Below, piece by piece: positions 63,471 to 64,000 of a stretch of 64,000 bases of DNA (position 1 is the stretch's first letter; each line of letters begins with the position of its first letter). A program made the position numbers and the translations under genes. Under the pieces are notes generated by a model that worked only from the letters and a program-made list of their open reading frames with translations, made no database searches and was not told the DNA's origin. Where the stretch lies: positions 1-64,000 of the forward strand of contig NZ_SSBI01000006.1 in the NCBI RefSeq assembly GCF_004795015.1. Reading direction: 5' to 3'. The DNA comes from Streptomyces sp. A1277 (lineage in GTDB: Bacteria; Actinomycetota; Actinomycetes; Streptomycetales; Streptomycetaceae).

Positions 63471-64000
63471 TCAGACCTCCGTACTGAGGAAGACGTTCTT
63501 GGTTTCGGTGAAGGCGGTGAGGGCGTCCGGGCCGAGCTCGCGGCCGATGCCGGACTGCCTGAACCCGCCGAACGGGGTCCAGTAGCGGACCGCCGAGTGG
63601 GAGTTGACGGAGAGGTTGCCCGCCCTGACGGCCTGGGAGACACGCAGGGCGCGGCCGACGTCCCGTGTCCAGAGCGAGCCGGCGAGACCGTATTCGGTGG
63701 CGTTGGCGAGCCGGACGGCGTCCGCCTCGTCCTCGAAGGGCAGCAGGACGGCGACGGGCCCGAAGACCTCCTCGGTGGCGACGGGTGCGTGGGGCGGGGT
63801 GTCGGTGAGGACGGTCGGCGGGTACCAGAAGCCGGGGCCCTCGGGGGCGGTGCCCCGGATCGCGGCGGCGCCCTCGGGGACGTATCCGCGCACCCGGTCC
63901 AGCTGGGTACGGGAGATGAGCGGGCCCATCCGGGTCCTCTCATCGGCGGGGTCGCCGACGACGACCGCCTTGAGGGCCGGGGCGAGGAGTTCCAGGAAGC
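63471..64000 (-). CDS. Aldehyde dehydrogenase, C-terminal part (runs off the right edge)
   Basis: Only about 176 C-terminal residues are in the window. They have the ALDH pattern: ADERTRMGPLISRTQLDRVR, GPGFWYPPTVLTDTPPHAPV, ATEEVFGPVAVLLPFEDEAD with the conserved EEVFGPV, AVRLANATEYGLAGSLWTRD, RAGNLSVNSHSAVRYWTPFG and GFRQSGIGRELGPDALTAFT. The catalytic Cys and Glu lie beyond the edge. It may belong to the gamma-glutamyl-aminobutyraldehyde or betaine-aldehyde type; the visible part does not settle it. It is upstream of, and probably cotranscribed with, the SDR gene. Confidence 0.92.
   Translation of the reverse strand, partial: FLELLAPALKAVVVGDPADERTRMGPLISRTQLDRVRGYVPEGAAAIRGTAPEGPGFWYPPTVLTDTPPHAPVATEEVFGPVAVLLPFEDEADAVRLANATEYGLAGSLWTRDVGRALRVSQAVRAGNLSVNSHSAVRYWTPFGGFRQSGIGRELGPDALTAFTETKNVFLSTEV

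Overview
The window is a high-G+C, gene-dense actinobacterial chromosome segment. Gene order and protein content point to Streptomyces: argCJBDR with a nearby argH, a BluB-CobT fusion, pheST beside infC-rpmI-rplT, a mycosin protease, and frequent GTG/TTG starts. No rRNA, tRNA or CRISPR was seen. I read it as ordinary core chromosome with one accessory patch at the left end.

Region by region. 1-2.8 kb is a damaged accessory patch: an IS3-type element, broken at one end, lies against the surviving C-terminal tip of an RHS (YD-repeat) protein. That tip is followed by a 4-base-overlapping small membrane protein, the usual layout of a polymorphic toxin and its immunity gene. Base composition is clearly lower here (30 of 60 bases are G or C in 1381-1440). 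2.9-3.8 kb is a TrmH-type methyltransferase that looks like a hybrid of two copies. 3.8-10.6 kb holds cobalamin and siroheme genes (SUMT/precorrin-2 dehydrogenase, BluB-CobT fusion, CobL). 10.7-16.1 kb has two acetyltransferases, a metQ-metI-metN methionine importer preceded by a Cys/Met-containing leader peptide, and two small membrane proteins. 16.1-22.7 kb has a sigma-like factor, an exported phosphodiesterase, an acyltransferase, a TetR-controlled exporter, a HAD-like protein and an aldo/keto reductase.

22.7-29.9 kb is arginine biosynthesis: argH, an L,D-transpeptidase, then argR, argD, argB, argJ and argC as a tightly coupled leftward operon. The same TGCA-N6-TGCA sequence lies upstream of both argC and argH. 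29.9-46.9 kb is mixed: LysR/SDR divergent pair, TPR protein, VOC protein, DUF6193, GlxA-type regulator, a type I GAPDH, a seven-repeat FG-GAP secreted protein, DUF5997 beside an HTH-less LysR-like protein, DinB, cyclophilin, a Clp-N/HTH protein with its own operator, an RHG-less phosphatase homologue, a MocR regulator with an EamA transporter whose start codons overlap, a DUF1918 protein, an exported glycoside-hydrolase-like protein and 3-hydroxybutyryl-CoA dehydrogenase.

46.9-56.3 kb is translation-related: NUDIX hydrolase, a decayed TPR regulator, pheT-pheS, an orphan PAS histidine kinase, an rRNA methyltransferase, rplT, rpmI and infC. infC appears to start at an AUC codon behind a perfect ribosome binding site, with a structured leader and a U-tract terminator upstream. 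56.3-64 kb holds DUF1844, SseB, a truncated beta-lactamase-like protein, mycosin plus a proline-rich membrane partner, an alanine-racemase-fold enzyme, a DUF2510 protein, an SDR and the C-terminal part of an aldehyde dehydrogenase that runs off the right edge.

Functional assignments rest on motifs and remembered family patterns, read without database searches. Start codons were chosen by ribosome binding sites, overlaps and family N-termini.
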